NCBI GenBank assembly: GCA_027314515.1
Contig: DAHVAR010000181.1
Location: 17,111-81,110 of the forward strand
Direction: 5' to 3'
DNA from: Actinomycetota bacterium
Lineage (GTDB): Bacteria > Actinomycetota > Actinomycetes > Streptosporangiales > Streptosporangiaceae
Length of the DNA stretch: 64,000 bases
Below, piece after piece: positions 43,488 to 51,051 of this stretch. The notes under the pieces were generated by a model, which saw only the letters and a list, made by a program, of their open reading frames with translations, ran no database searches and had not been told where the DNA came from. Position numbers and translations under genes: made by a program. Position 1 is the first letter of the stretch. The number at the start of each line of letters is the position of its first letter.

Positions 43488-43490
43488 CAG

Positions 43491-43510
43491 TTCGGGCCGA
43501 ACGCCCGCTG
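43491..43510. promoter_or_regulatory. Weak DosR-like box, third in tandem
   Basis: GGGCCGAACGCCCG fits five of six key positions and lies 23 bp from the second box. Confidence 0.35.
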
Positions 43511-43572
43511 CCTGCAGCCTGCTCGCCGGGCACCCTGGATAACCAGACGATGCGCAGGCAAGGAGAGCCGTC

Positions 43573-43788
43573 ATGTACGCACATGTGGGCGACCGGCTCA
43601 TAGCCGAGGGCGACGCCGCCAGGGCCGGGCTTATCATCGGAGTCCCGCACGATGACGGCTCGCCGCCATACATCGTCAAGTGGCTGTCTGACGGTCACAT
43701 CGCCATGGTCTGGCCCGGTGACTTCGCCCGCGTCGTCCCGTCCGGGTCGGCCAGCCCGGACGGCCGGCCGCTAACCGCGGGCGCCTGA
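43573..43788 (+). CDS. DUF1918 domain protein
   Basis: A 71-residue protein: MYAHVGDRLIAEGDAARAGL, then PPYIVKWLSDGHIAMVWPG. This is the DUF1918 SH3-like barrel, represented in M. tuberculosis by the DosR-regulated Rv0569. RBS caaggagagccgtc precedes ATG 43573. Three DosR-like boxes lie 60-125 bp upstream. Its 3' end overlaps the convergent ppk2 gene by 18 bp. Confidence 0.88.
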   Translation: MYAHVGDRLIAEGDAARAGLIIGVPHDDGSPPYIVKWLSDGHIAMVWPGDFARVVPSGSASPDGRPLTAGA

Positions 43789-44640
43789 CCGGCTGGCGAG
43801 CAGCGCGGCCACATGGTCGGGCACGAATGTCTGCGACTCCCGCGGCGCCCGCAGGTAGCCCGTCGGCTTAGGCCGTGGCGGCAATTCCAGCGGCGGCCGC
43901 TCCACCTCGTAACTCGGAATCGTGCTGAGCAAGTGAGCCATCATGTTGAGCCGGGCCCGCCGCTTGTCCGTGCTCTCCACGACGTACCACGGCGCCTCGG
44001 GGATGTCGGTATGCACGAACATCTCGTCCTTAGCCCGCGAGTAGTCTTCCCAGCGAGTTATCGAGTACAGGTCCATGGTGGACAGCTTCCACCGCCGCAT
44101 CGGGTCATCGAGCCGGGCCCTGAATCGGCGTTCCTGCTCGTCGTCGCTGACCGAGAACCAGTACTTGCGCAGCAGGACGCCATCTTCCACTAGCAACCGC
44201 TCGAAGATCGGACACTGGCGGAGGAACCTGCCGTACTCCTCTTTCGTGCAAAAGCCCATGACACGCTCGATGCCTGCCCGGTTGTACCAGCTGCGATCGA
44301 ACAGCACGACCTCTCCGCCCGCGGGCAGATGACTGACATACCGCTGGAAGTACCAGCAGCTGCGCTCCCGCTCGCTCGGTGCGGGCAGTGCGGCGATCTT
44401 GACGACCCTCGGGTTGAGGTACTCGGTGACCCGCTTGATGGTGCTGCCCTTGCCCGCCGCGTCCCGCCCCTCGAACACCACGATCAGGCGCACGCCTTCG
44501 GCACGCACCCATTCCTGCAGCTTCACCAGTTCCGCCTGGAGCCGGAGCAGCTCAGCCCGGTACATCTTGCGCGGCATCCGCTCAGCTTCGCCGGGTGCGC
44601 GGTCGGCCGGTTTCTTGTCCTTGCCACGATGTCCGGTCAT
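43771..44640 (-). CDS. ppk2: Polyphosphate kinase 2
   Basis: A 289-residue PPK2 with a P-loop-kinase fold: Walker A FEGRDAAGKGSTIKRV, Walker B-type VVLFDRSWYNRAGIERVMGF, and lid-region residues in DDPMRRWKLSTMDLYSITRW. PPK2 enzymes use polyphosphate to phosphorylate nucleoside mono/diphosphates, which can restore ATP or GTP when respiration stops. It is divergent from the second hsp20 gene, with two weak DosR-like boxes in between. Confidence 0.92.
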   Translation of the reverse strand: MTGHRGKDKKPADRAPGEAERMPRKMYRAELLRLQAELVKLQEWVRAEGVRLIVVFEGRDAAGKGSTIKRVTEYLNPRVVKIAALPAPSERERSCWYFQRYVSHLPAGGEVVLFDRSWYNRAGIERVMGFCTKEEYGRFLRQCPIFERLLVEDGVLLRKYWFSVSDDEQERRFRARLDDPMRRWKLSTMDLYSITRWEDYSRAKDEMFVHTDIPEAPWYVVESTDKRRARLNMMAHLLSTIPSYEVERPPLELPPRPKPTGYLRAPRESQTFVPDHVAALLASRSGARG

Positions 44641-44673
44641 GGCTCGCCTCCGATCACCTTGGCCGCGCCGCGC

Positions 44674-44693
44674 GCCGGGACGTCTGCCGGAAG
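44674..44693. promoter_or_regulatory. Weak DosR-like box between ppk2 and hsp20
   Basis: GGGACGTCTGCCGG fits five of six key positions; it is about 43 bp before the ppk2 start. Confidence 0.3.
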
Positions 44694-44713
44694 GAAGGCC
44701 CTAAGGTCCCGGC
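44694..44713. promoter_or_regulatory. Weak DosR-like box between ppk2 and hsp20
   Basis: GGCCCTAAGGTCCC fits five of six key positions; it is about 98 bp before the hsp20 ATG and directly adjoins the previous site. Confidence 0.35.
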
Positions 44714-44800
44714 AAGCTGGGCACATCCGGCCCTGGCCACCAAGTGCCCGCCGCGCTGGAATTAACACCCGTGCGACTTCAGCGAGAGGAGGCGCGAGCG

Positions 44801-45241
44801 ATGGGCACGCTGACGCGCAAGGATTACCGCGGCCCGGTCGGCGAGGTGGTCGACTGGCTCGAAGGCCCATGGGCGGTGCTACGGCCGATGACCGGTCATC
44901 CGCTGCGAGTGGAGGAATACCTTCAGGATGGCAGCTACGTCGTCCGGGTGGAGCTTCCCGGCGTCGACCCGGAGAAGGACCTGACAGTCACCGTCGACGG
45001 CGGCATCCTGACGATCAAGGCGACACGCCGCGAGGGGGCGGCGGGCAAGCACCACTCCGAGTTCCGCTACGGAACCTTCAGCCGGAGCGTGACGCTGCCG
45101 GCCGCTGCCGACGAGGACCACATCGAGGCCATCTGCAGCCACGGCGTCCTGGAAGTGACGGTCAAGCTGGCCGACAAGGCCGCCGGCGCCGGCGGCCGCA
45201 AGATCGGCGTCCGCGAGGATCAGCACATCAAGCCAACCTGA
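44801..45241 (+). CDS. Hsp20/alpha-crystallin small heat-shock protein (second copy)
   Basis: A 146-residue sHSP. The alpha-crystallin domain begins LRVEEYLQDGSYVVRVELPGV, has VDGGILTIKATRRE and EFRYGTFSRSVTLPA, and ends SHGVLEVTVKLADKA; it is closer to the actinobacterial HspX type than the copy at 21841. ATG 44801 has agcgagaggaggcgcgagcg, a strong RBS. It is monocistronic. Confidence 0.9.
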   Translation: MGTLTRKDYRGPVGEVVDWLEGPWAVLRPMTGHPLRVEEYLQDGSYVVRVELPGVDPEKDLTVTVDGGILTIKATRREGAAGKHHSEFRYGTFSRSVTLPAAADEDHIEAICSHGVLEVTVKLADKAAGAGGRKIGVREDQHIKPT

Positions 45242-45286
45242 GGTGCCATGGACGCGCCCGTGGTGCCGGAGCTGGCAGTGATTCCG

Positions 45287-45306
45287 AGCGGGCCGTTAGT
45301 CCCCCG
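45287..45306. promoter_or_regulatory. DosR/DevR-like box upstream of the pyruvate:ferredoxin oxidoreductase operon
   Basis: GGGCCGTTAGTCCC fits all six key positions. The centre is about 130 bp before ATG 45427. Confidence 0.5.
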
Positions 45307-45426
45307 ATCGCAGGTCAGACGCCTCCGCCGGAGGGCACGCCGGGCGGGCAGTCTCGAACCGGAGGCCAGCGTGCGGCGGCACGCCCGGCCCGGCCGCCGG
45401 GAGATGACGAGGAAGGCTCCGCAGCT

Positions 45427-47406
45427 ATGTTTGAGATCCGCATCCATGGCCGAGGCGGCCAGGGCGTGGTGACCGCGGCCGAGTTGCTGGCGGCCGCTGC
45501 CTTCGCCGAGGGCAAGTACGCGCAGGCGTTCCCGAGCTTCGGCTCGGAGCGCACCGGCGCTCCGGTCGTGTCCTTCTGCCGGCTCGATGACAAGCCGATC
45601 AGGGTCCGCGAGCCCGTCATGCACCCGGACGTGCTGATCATCCAGGACCCGACGCTGCTGCACCAGGTCAACGTCTTCGAGGGAGCCGGCCAGGACGCCC
45701 TGCTGCTGATCAACTCCGCCCGCCCGGTGGCCGAACTCGGCATCGGCGAGTTCACCGGGAAACTCCGTCCGGGTGCGGTGCTGACGGTGCCCGCCACCGA
45801 GCTTGCTCAGCAGCACGTCGGCCGTCCGGTGCCCAACGCCGCGCTGCTGGGCGGATTCGCGGCGCTGAGCGGCGCGGTGTCCATCGAGTCGGTCGTGGCG
45901 GCGATCAGCGACCGGTTCGGCGGCCAGATCGGCGCGGGTAACGTTGCCGCAGCCAGTGCCGCGTATGCCAGCGTGGTCAGCCAGCGCGGCCAACCGGCTC
46001 CGTCCCGCGCCGGCGATCGCCGGACGGGCACGCGGCACGGAGCCATCCGGCTCTCCTCAGGCGGGCGAATCGGCCAGATCGAGGGCTCACGCGGGGTCGC
46101 CGACGCGGTCGCGCTCTGCCGCCCCGAGGTGATCTGCGCCTACCCCATCTCGCCGCAGACCCACATCGTCGAGGCGCTCGCCGCCAAGGTGAAGTCCGGC
46201 GAACTCGCGCCGTGTGAGTTCATCAACGTCGAATCGGAGTTCGCGGCCATGTCGGTAGCCATCGGCGCATCGGCGGCAGGCGCCCGTGCCTACACCGCGA
46301 CGGCCAGTCAGGGCCTGCTGTACATGGCGGAGGCGCTGTACAACGCTTCCGGCCTCGGCTTGCCGATCGTCATGACCGTCGCCAACCGCGCTATCGGCGC
46401 GCCGATCAACATCTGGAATGACCATAGCGACGCCATGTCCCAGCGGGACTGCGGCTGGATCCAGCTCTACGCCGAGACCAACCAGGAAGCCCTCGACCTG
46501 CACATCCAGGCATTCAGGCTGGCCGAGGAAGTGTCGTTGCCGGTCATGGTGTGCATGGACGGATTCGTGCTGACACATGCGCACGAGCGGCTGGAAGTAC
46601 CCAGTCAGGAGCAGGTCGACAGGTTCCTGCCCGGATACGAGCCGCGCCAGGTGCTCGATCCTGACGATCCGGTGTCCATCGGCGCCATGGTCGGCCCCGA
46701 GGCGTTCACCGAGGTGCGCTATCTCGCGCATGCCAGGCAGGGCCAGGCGCTGGAACTTATCCCCGCGGTGGCGGCGGCGTTCGCGGGCGAGTTCGGCCGT
46801 GACTCCGGCGGCCTGGTGCGCCATTACCGCACCCAGGACGCCGACACCATCGTGGTCGCGCTCGGCTCGGTGCTCGGCACCATCAAGGACACGATCGACG
46901 AGCTGCGGGCCGACGGAATGCGGATCGGCGCGCTGGGCATCACCTCGTTCCGGCCGTTCCCGCTGGCGGCAGTCCGGGCCGGACTCGGTGCGGCCCGCCG
47001 GGTCGTGGTGCTCGAGCGAGCGCTAGCCGTCGGTATCGGCGGCATCGTCGCCGCCAATGTGCGGATGGCACTATCCCAGCCCGCGCCAGCACAGTTGGCG
47101 CCGACACAGTTGGCGCCGACACAGCCGCTGCCAGCACAGCCGCTGCACCAGTCCGCATCCGCAGGAGACATGCCGCACAGCTACACGGTGATCGCCGGTC
47201 TTGGCGGCCGGGCCATCACCAAGGCGTCCCTGCGCGAGCTGTTCATCAGAGCGGCCGCCGACGAACTGGAACCGCTGACCTTCCTCGACCTGAACACCGG
47301 GCTGATCGATGCGGAACTCAGCCGCGCGGCGGCCACCCGCCGGTCCGGGCCCGCCGCCGAGAACATGCTGCGTGACCTCGGGGCGGTCGCGTCCGGGATC
47401 GGATAG
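45427..47406 (+). CDS. 2-oxoacid (pyruvate):ferredoxin oxidoreductase, fused gamma and alpha subunits
   Basis: A 659-residue fusion. Residues 1-190 are the gamma subunit (MFEIRIHGRGGQGVVTAAEL, YAQAFPSFGSERTGAPV). From about 207 the alpha subunit follows (AYPISPQTHIVEALA, FINVESEFAAMSVAIGASAAGARAYTATASQGL, IVMTVANRAIGAPINIWNDHSD). A Pro/Gln/Thr repeat (QLAPTQLAPT) interrupts the alpha part at about 553-577. The enzyme oxidatively decarboxylates pyruvate to acetyl-CoA and reduces a ferredoxin. These subunits are usually separate genes. ATG 45427 is preceded by gaggaaggctccgcagct. It forms an operon with porB and the flavoprotein gene. Confidence 0.88.
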   Translation: MFEIRIHGRGGQGVVTAAELLAAAAFAEGKYAQAFPSFGSERTGAPVVSFCRLDDKPIRVREPVMHPDVLIIQDPTLLHQVNVFEGAGQDALLLINSARPVAELGIGEFTGKLRPGAVLTVPATELAQQHVGRPVPNAALLGGFAALSGAVSIESVVAAISDRFGGQIGAGNVAAASAAYASVVSQRGQPAPSRAGDRRTGTRHGAIRLSSGGRIGQIEGSRGVADAVALCRPEVICAYPISPQTHIVEALAAKVKSGELAPCEFINVESEFAAMSVAIGASAAGARAYTATASQGLLYMAEALYNASGLGLPIVMTVANRAIGAPINIWNDHSDAMSQRDCGWIQLYAETNQEALDLHIQAFRLAEEVSLPVMVCMDGFVLTHAHERLEVPSQEQVDRFLPGYEPRQVLDPDDPVSIGAMVGPEAFTEVRYLAHARQGQALELIPAVAAAFAGEFGRDSGGLVRHYRTQDADTIVVALGSVLGTIKDTIDELRADGMRIGALGITSFRPFPLAAVRAGLGAARRVVVLERALAVGIGGIVAANVRMALSQPAPAQLAPTQLAPTQPLPAQPLHQSASAGDMPHSYTVIAGLGGRAITKASLRELFIRAAADELEPLTFLDLNTGLIDAELSRAAATRRSGPAAENMLRDLGAVASGIG

Positions 47407-47416
47407 GAGCGCCACC

Positions 47417-48451
47417 ATGCCAGTCCAGCGCGTCAAGTTCTACCAGGTCGGCAGCTTCGCGGCAGGCAACCGGCTGCTCGCCGGCGATCAGCAGTCGGTG
47501 CAGTCTGAACCCGGCCGGACGAACTCGCTCAACTGCGGGCACCGCGCCTGTCAGGGCTGCGGCGAGGCCCTTGGTGCCCGCTACGCGCTCGACGCGGCGA
47601 TGCGCGCGACGAACCGGCAGCTGATCGCGGTCAACGCGACCGGCTGCCTCGAGGTGTTCTCCACGCCCTACCCGGAGACTTCGTGGCAGATCCCGTGGAT
47701 CCACTCGCTGTTCGGCAACGCGCCCGCAGTGGCTACCGGCGTCGCCGCAGCCCTGCGGGCCAAGGGCCGCCGGGACGTCCGCGTCGTCGGGCAGGGCGGC
47801 GACGGCGGCACCGTCGACATCGGCTTCGCGTGCCTTTCCGGCATGTTCGAGCGCAACGACGACGTGCTGTTTATCTGCTACGACAACGAGGCGTACATGA
47901 ATACCGGGGTGCAGCGGTCGGGTGCCACTCCCCCGGCCGCCCGGACAGCGACCACGCCCGCCGTCGGCCCCGAGCCGGGCAACTCCTTCGGCCAGGGCAA
48001 GAACGCCCCGCTGATCGCGCTGGCACATCAGATCCCTTATGTGGCCACCGCAACCGTGGCCGGGCTGCGGGACCTGGAGTACAAGGTGCAGCGGGCCATG
48101 GAACTGCATGGCGCCCGGTACCTGCACATCCTGGTGCCCTGCCCGCTCGGCTGGGGCAGCGCGCCATCAGACACGATCAAGATTGCCCGGCTGGCCGAGC
48201 AGACCGGCTTGTTCCCGGTTTTCGAGGCGGTCGGCGGCGAGGTCGTCAGCGTTTCGCCGATCCGCCGCAAGGCGCCGGTCGAGGACTACCTCAGGCTGCA
48301 GTCCAGATACTCGCACCTGTTCGGCACGCCAGCGGGTGCCGAAGTGATCGCACGCCTGCAGCAGCTTGCCGACGCCAACATCGCCAGGTTCGGCCTGCTC
48401 GAGTCCCGGCGCGACGACGCTTACGCGCTGTCGGCTGAGGAGGCTCAGTGA
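47417..48451 (+). CDS. porB: 2-oxoacid (pyruvate):ferredoxin oxidoreductase beta subunit (TPP-binding)
   Basis: A 344-residue beta subunit carrying thiamine diphosphate and one Fe-S cluster. Cluster cysteines are C40, C45, C48 in NCGHRACQGCGEA with a further one in VNATGCLEVFSTP. The TPP motif is GQGGDGGTVDIGFACLSG, followed by DNEAYMNTGVQRSGATP. The family's C-terminal Cys region is seen at LVPCPLGW. ATG 47417 has gataggagcgccacc upstream, and its stop overlaps the next ATG (TGATG). Confidence 0.9.
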   Translation: MPVQRVKFYQVGSFAAGNRLLAGDQQSVQSEPGRTNSLNCGHRACQGCGEALGARYALDAAMRATNRQLIAVNATGCLEVFSTPYPETSWQIPWIHSLFGNAPAVATGVAAALRAKGRRDVRVVGQGGDGGTVDIGFACLSGMFERNDDVLFICYDNEAYMNTGVQRSGATPPAARTATTPAVGPEPGNSFGQGKNAPLIALAHQIPYVATATVAGLRDLEYKVQRAMELHGARYLHILVPCPLGWGSAPSDTIKIARLAEQTGLFPVFEAVGGEVVSVSPIRRKAPVEDYLRLQSRYSHLFGTPAGAEVIARLQQLADANIARFGLLESRRDDAYALSAEEAQ

Positions 48452-50205
48452 TGAACAAGCCGTTCGCGATCACCCTGGACCCCGGCTCCAGCCTGGCAAA
48501 CAAGACCGGCTCCTGGCGCACCGAGCGGCCGGTCTACGTGGACCTGCTGCCGCCGTGCAACCACGCCTGCCCGGCCGGGGAGAACATCCAGCAGTGGCTG
48601 TATTACGCCGAAGAAGGCGCCAGCCAAGACACCGGCCAGGCCGGCTACGACACCGGCCAGGACACCGGCCAGGTCGGCTACGAAATGGCCTGGCGGCAGA
48701 TCATGCGGGACAATCCGCTGCCGGCGATCATGGGCCGGGTCTGCTACCGGCCCTGCGAGACCGCCTGCAACCGTGCGCAGCTCGACGCCCCGGTGGGCAT
48801 CAACGCTGTCGAGCGTTTCCTTGGCGACGAGGCGATCCGGCACGGCTGGACGGTGCCGGTCAGCGCGCCCGACAGCGGCAAGCGGGTACTGATCGTGGGC
48901 GCTGGCCCGTCCGGCCTGTCCGCGGCTTATCACCTGCGGCTGCTCGGCCATCAGGTGACGCTGCGAGACTCCGCGGCAGTACTGGGCGGGATGCTGCGGT
49001 TTGGCATTCCGGCTTACCGGCTGCCGCGCGACATCCTGGACGCCGAGGTCGGCCGCATCCTCGCAATGGGCGTGACCTGGGAAGGCGGACAGCAGGTCAC
49101 CGACATCAATACCGCCATGGTGAACGGCGGGTTCGACGCCGCGTTCCTCGCCGTCGGCGCGCAGCGCGGCAAGCGCGCCTACATCCCGGCCGGCGATTCT
49201 GCCCGGATCCTGGACGCGGTGACGATGCTGCACTCGATGGACGGCGCGCAGCGGCCGCAACTCGGGCGCCGGGTCGCCATCTACGGCGGCGGTAACACCG
49301 CGATGGACGCGGCACGGACCGCGCGCCGCCTTGGCGCCGCCGATGCCGTCGTGGTCTACCGGCGGACCAGGGACCGGATGCCCGCGCACGACATCGAGGT
49401 CGAGGAGGCGACCGACGAAGGGGTCCGGATGATGTGGCTGTCCACGATCGCCCGGGCCGACGAGGGCACGCTCACCATCGAGAAAATGAAGCTCGACGAG
49501 GCCGGCTTCCCGCAGCCGACCGGCGAGTTCACCGAACTCGCAGCCGACACCGTGGTACTCGCGCTCGGTCAGGAAGCCGAGCTGGCCTTGCTCGACGGGG
49601 TAGCCGGCATCACCATCGCCGACGGCGTCGTGCAGGTCGGGCCGGACCTGATGACGGGCCATCCCGGCATCTTCGCCGGCGGCGACATGGTGCCGGCCGA
49701 GCGAACCGTCACCGTCGCGATCGGCCACGGCAAGAAAGCTGCCCGCAGCATCGACGCCTACCTGCGAGGGGAAGCGGCAACCACCACCGACGGCGTCCGG
49801 CACGCCACCGGCGACAGCGCGGCGGCCCCGCTGGCTGCGAACACGGTCCCGGCCGGCCAGCCCGCGCCCCGGCTCGCCGACTTCTCCAGGCTGAACACCT
49901 GGTACTACTCCGATGCGCCAGCCACTGTCCGGCCGCAGCTGGCCGCCGCCCGCCGCATCTCCACGTTCGACGAGGTCACCGGAGGGCTGGACGAGTCGAC
50001 CGCGCTGTTCGAGGCACGTCGGTGCATGTCCTGCGGCAACTGCTTCGAATGTGACAACTGCTATGGCGTCTGCCCGGACAACGCGGTGATCAACCTCGGG
50101 CCAGGCCGCCGGTACGAGATCGATCTGGATTACTGCAAGGGCTGCGGTATCTGCGCTGCCGAGTGCCCGTGCGGGGCGATCGACATGATCCCCGAGCAGA
50201 TCTGA
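48451..50205 (+). CDS. NAD(P)-binding flavoprotein (GltD-like) fused to a 4Fe-4S ferredoxin (PorD-like)
   Basis: A 584-residue protein. The N-terminus has GltD-type Fe-S cysteines (PCNHACPAGENIQQW; CYRPCETACNRAQLD). Then come an FAD motif VLIVGAGPSGLSAAYHL and an NAD(P) motif VAIYGGGNTAMDAARTARRL. A C-terminal ferredoxin has CMSCGNCFECDNCYGVCP and CKGCGICAAECPCGAID. It probably carries electrons from the pyruvate oxidoreductase to NAD(P)+, or the reverse, and replaces the separate delta subunit. A DTGQ-x-GY repeat near residues 58-76 comes from a short DNA tandem repeat. ATG 48451 overlaps the porB stop. Confidence 0.88.
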   Translation: MNKPFAITLDPGSSLANKTGSWRTERPVYVDLLPPCNHACPAGENIQQWLYYAEEGASQDTGQAGYDTGQDTGQVGYEMAWRQIMRDNPLPAIMGRVCYRPCETACNRAQLDAPVGINAVERFLGDEAIRHGWTVPVSAPDSGKRVLIVGAGPSGLSAAYHLRLLGHQVTLRDSAAVLGGMLRFGIPAYRLPRDILDAEVGRILAMGVTWEGGQQVTDINTAMVNGGFDAAFLAVGAQRGKRAYIPAGDSARILDAVTMLHSMDGAQRPQLGRRVAIYGGGNTAMDAARTARRLGAADAVVVYRRTRDRMPAHDIEVEEATDEGVRMMWLSTIARADEGTLTIEKMKLDEAGFPQPTGEFTELAADTVVLALGQEAELALLDGVAGITIADGVVQVGPDLMTGHPGIFAGGDMVPAERTVTVAIGHGKKAARSIDAYLRGEAATTTDGVRHATGDSAAAPLAANTVPAGQPAPRLADFSRLNTWYYSDAPATVRPQLAAARRISTFDEVTGGLDESTALFEARRCMSCGNCFECDNCYGVCPDNAVINLGPGRRYEIDLDYCKGCGICAAECPCGAIDMIPEQI

Positions 50206-50222
50206 GCCCTTCGGCAACTGTT

Positions 50223-50242
50223 CACGGGACGTTGGTCCTGCA
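50223..50242. promoter_or_regulatory. DosR-like box upstream of the devR-like gene
   Basis: GGGACGTTGGTCCT fits five of six key positions (last C is T). The centre is about 106 bp before ATG 50339, which would allow autoregulation as in mycobacterial devRS. Confidence 0.45.
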
Positions 50243-50338
50243 CCGGCCCTGGACGCCGCAGTTAGAGTAGGGTGACCGGCCGGCAGGGCCGCGTTCCCGT
50301 GGGTAATGATTTTGTCACCGGGCGAAAGGCGACCGCTG

Positions 50339-51001
50339 ATGGCGGACCAGGGGCGGGCGACCGCAGGCATCAGAGTCTTCCTGCTGGACGACCATGAGAT
50401 TGTCCGCCGCGGCGTCAAGGACATGCTGGAGGCTGAGCCGGACATCACCGTGATCGGCGAGGCGGGCACGGCCGAGTCCGCGCTGGCCCGGATCCCTGCG
50501 CTGATGCCGGACGTCGCGGTCCTGGACGTGCGGCTGCCCGACGGCGACGGCGTGACCGTCTGCCGGGAGATCCGCTCCCGCCACCCGGAGGTCGCGTGCC
50601 TGATGCTGACCTCGTTCGGCGACGACGAGGCGCTGTTCGACGCGATCATGGCGGGTGCGGCGGGGTACGTCCTGAAGCAGATCAAGGGCACCGACCTGGT
50701 GGGCGCGGTGCGGACCGTTGCCTCCGGCGAGTCGATGCTCGACCCGGAGGCGGCCAGCAAGGTGCTGGCCCGGATGCGCGACCAGGCGAGCAAGTCCGAC
50801 CCGCTGGCCGGGCTAACCGCCCAGGAGCGCAAGATCCTCGAGCTGATCGGTGAGGGCCTGACCAACCGGCAGATCGGCCAGCGGATGTACCTGGCCGAGA
50901 AAACCGTCAAGAATTACGTGTCAGCGCTGTTCGCCAAGCTCGGGATGGAGCGCAGAACCCAGGCAGCCGCGTACGCCTCCCGGATCTTCGACCAGCATTA
51001 G
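50339..51001 (+). CDS. devR: NarL/LuxR-family response regulator, DevR (DosR)-like
   Basis: A 220-residue regulator. The receiver domain has [13 protein letters not shown], phospho-acceptor D63 in [13 protein letters not shown], and K113 in YVLKQIKG. The LuxR HTH reads [19 protein letters not shown], then [20 protein letters not shown] and [12 protein letters not shown], matching DevR of M. tuberculosis closely, including the Lys/Lys/Asn that contact DNA (K188, K191, N192 here). It is the natural candidate to bind the GGGaC-N4-GtCCC boxes of the island. ATG 50339 is chosen by family N-terminus; ATG 50306 is in frame upstream. It is convergent with the devS-like gene. Confidence 0.88.
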   Translation: MADQGRATAGIRVFLLDDHEIVRRGVKDMLEAEPDITVIGEAGTAESALARIPALMPDVAVLDVRLPDGDGVTVCREIRSRHPEVACLMLTSFGDDEALFDAIMAGAAGYVLKQIKGTDLVGAVRTVASGESMLDPEAASKVLARMRDQASKSDPLAGLTAQERKILELIGEGLTNRQIGQRMYLAEKTVKNYVSALFAKLGMERRTQAAAYASRIFDQH

Positions 51002-51044
51002 CCGCGGTCTCCGGGCAGCCCGGCGCGACGCGGCCAGACCGCGG
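51002..51044. terminator. Inverted repeat between convergent devR and devS genes
   Basis: The arms CCGCGGTCT and AGACCGCGG (9 bp, 25-base loop) sit exactly in the 50-bp gap between the two stops and could terminate both ways. Confidence 0.5.
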
Positions 51045-51051
51045 GTCCTGA

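Noticed and set aside
48445..50910. An 821-codon open frame on the minus strand
   Set aside because: It is antisense to the clearly conserved flavoprotein and devR genes; long antisense frames are expected at this GC content with GC-rich third positions.
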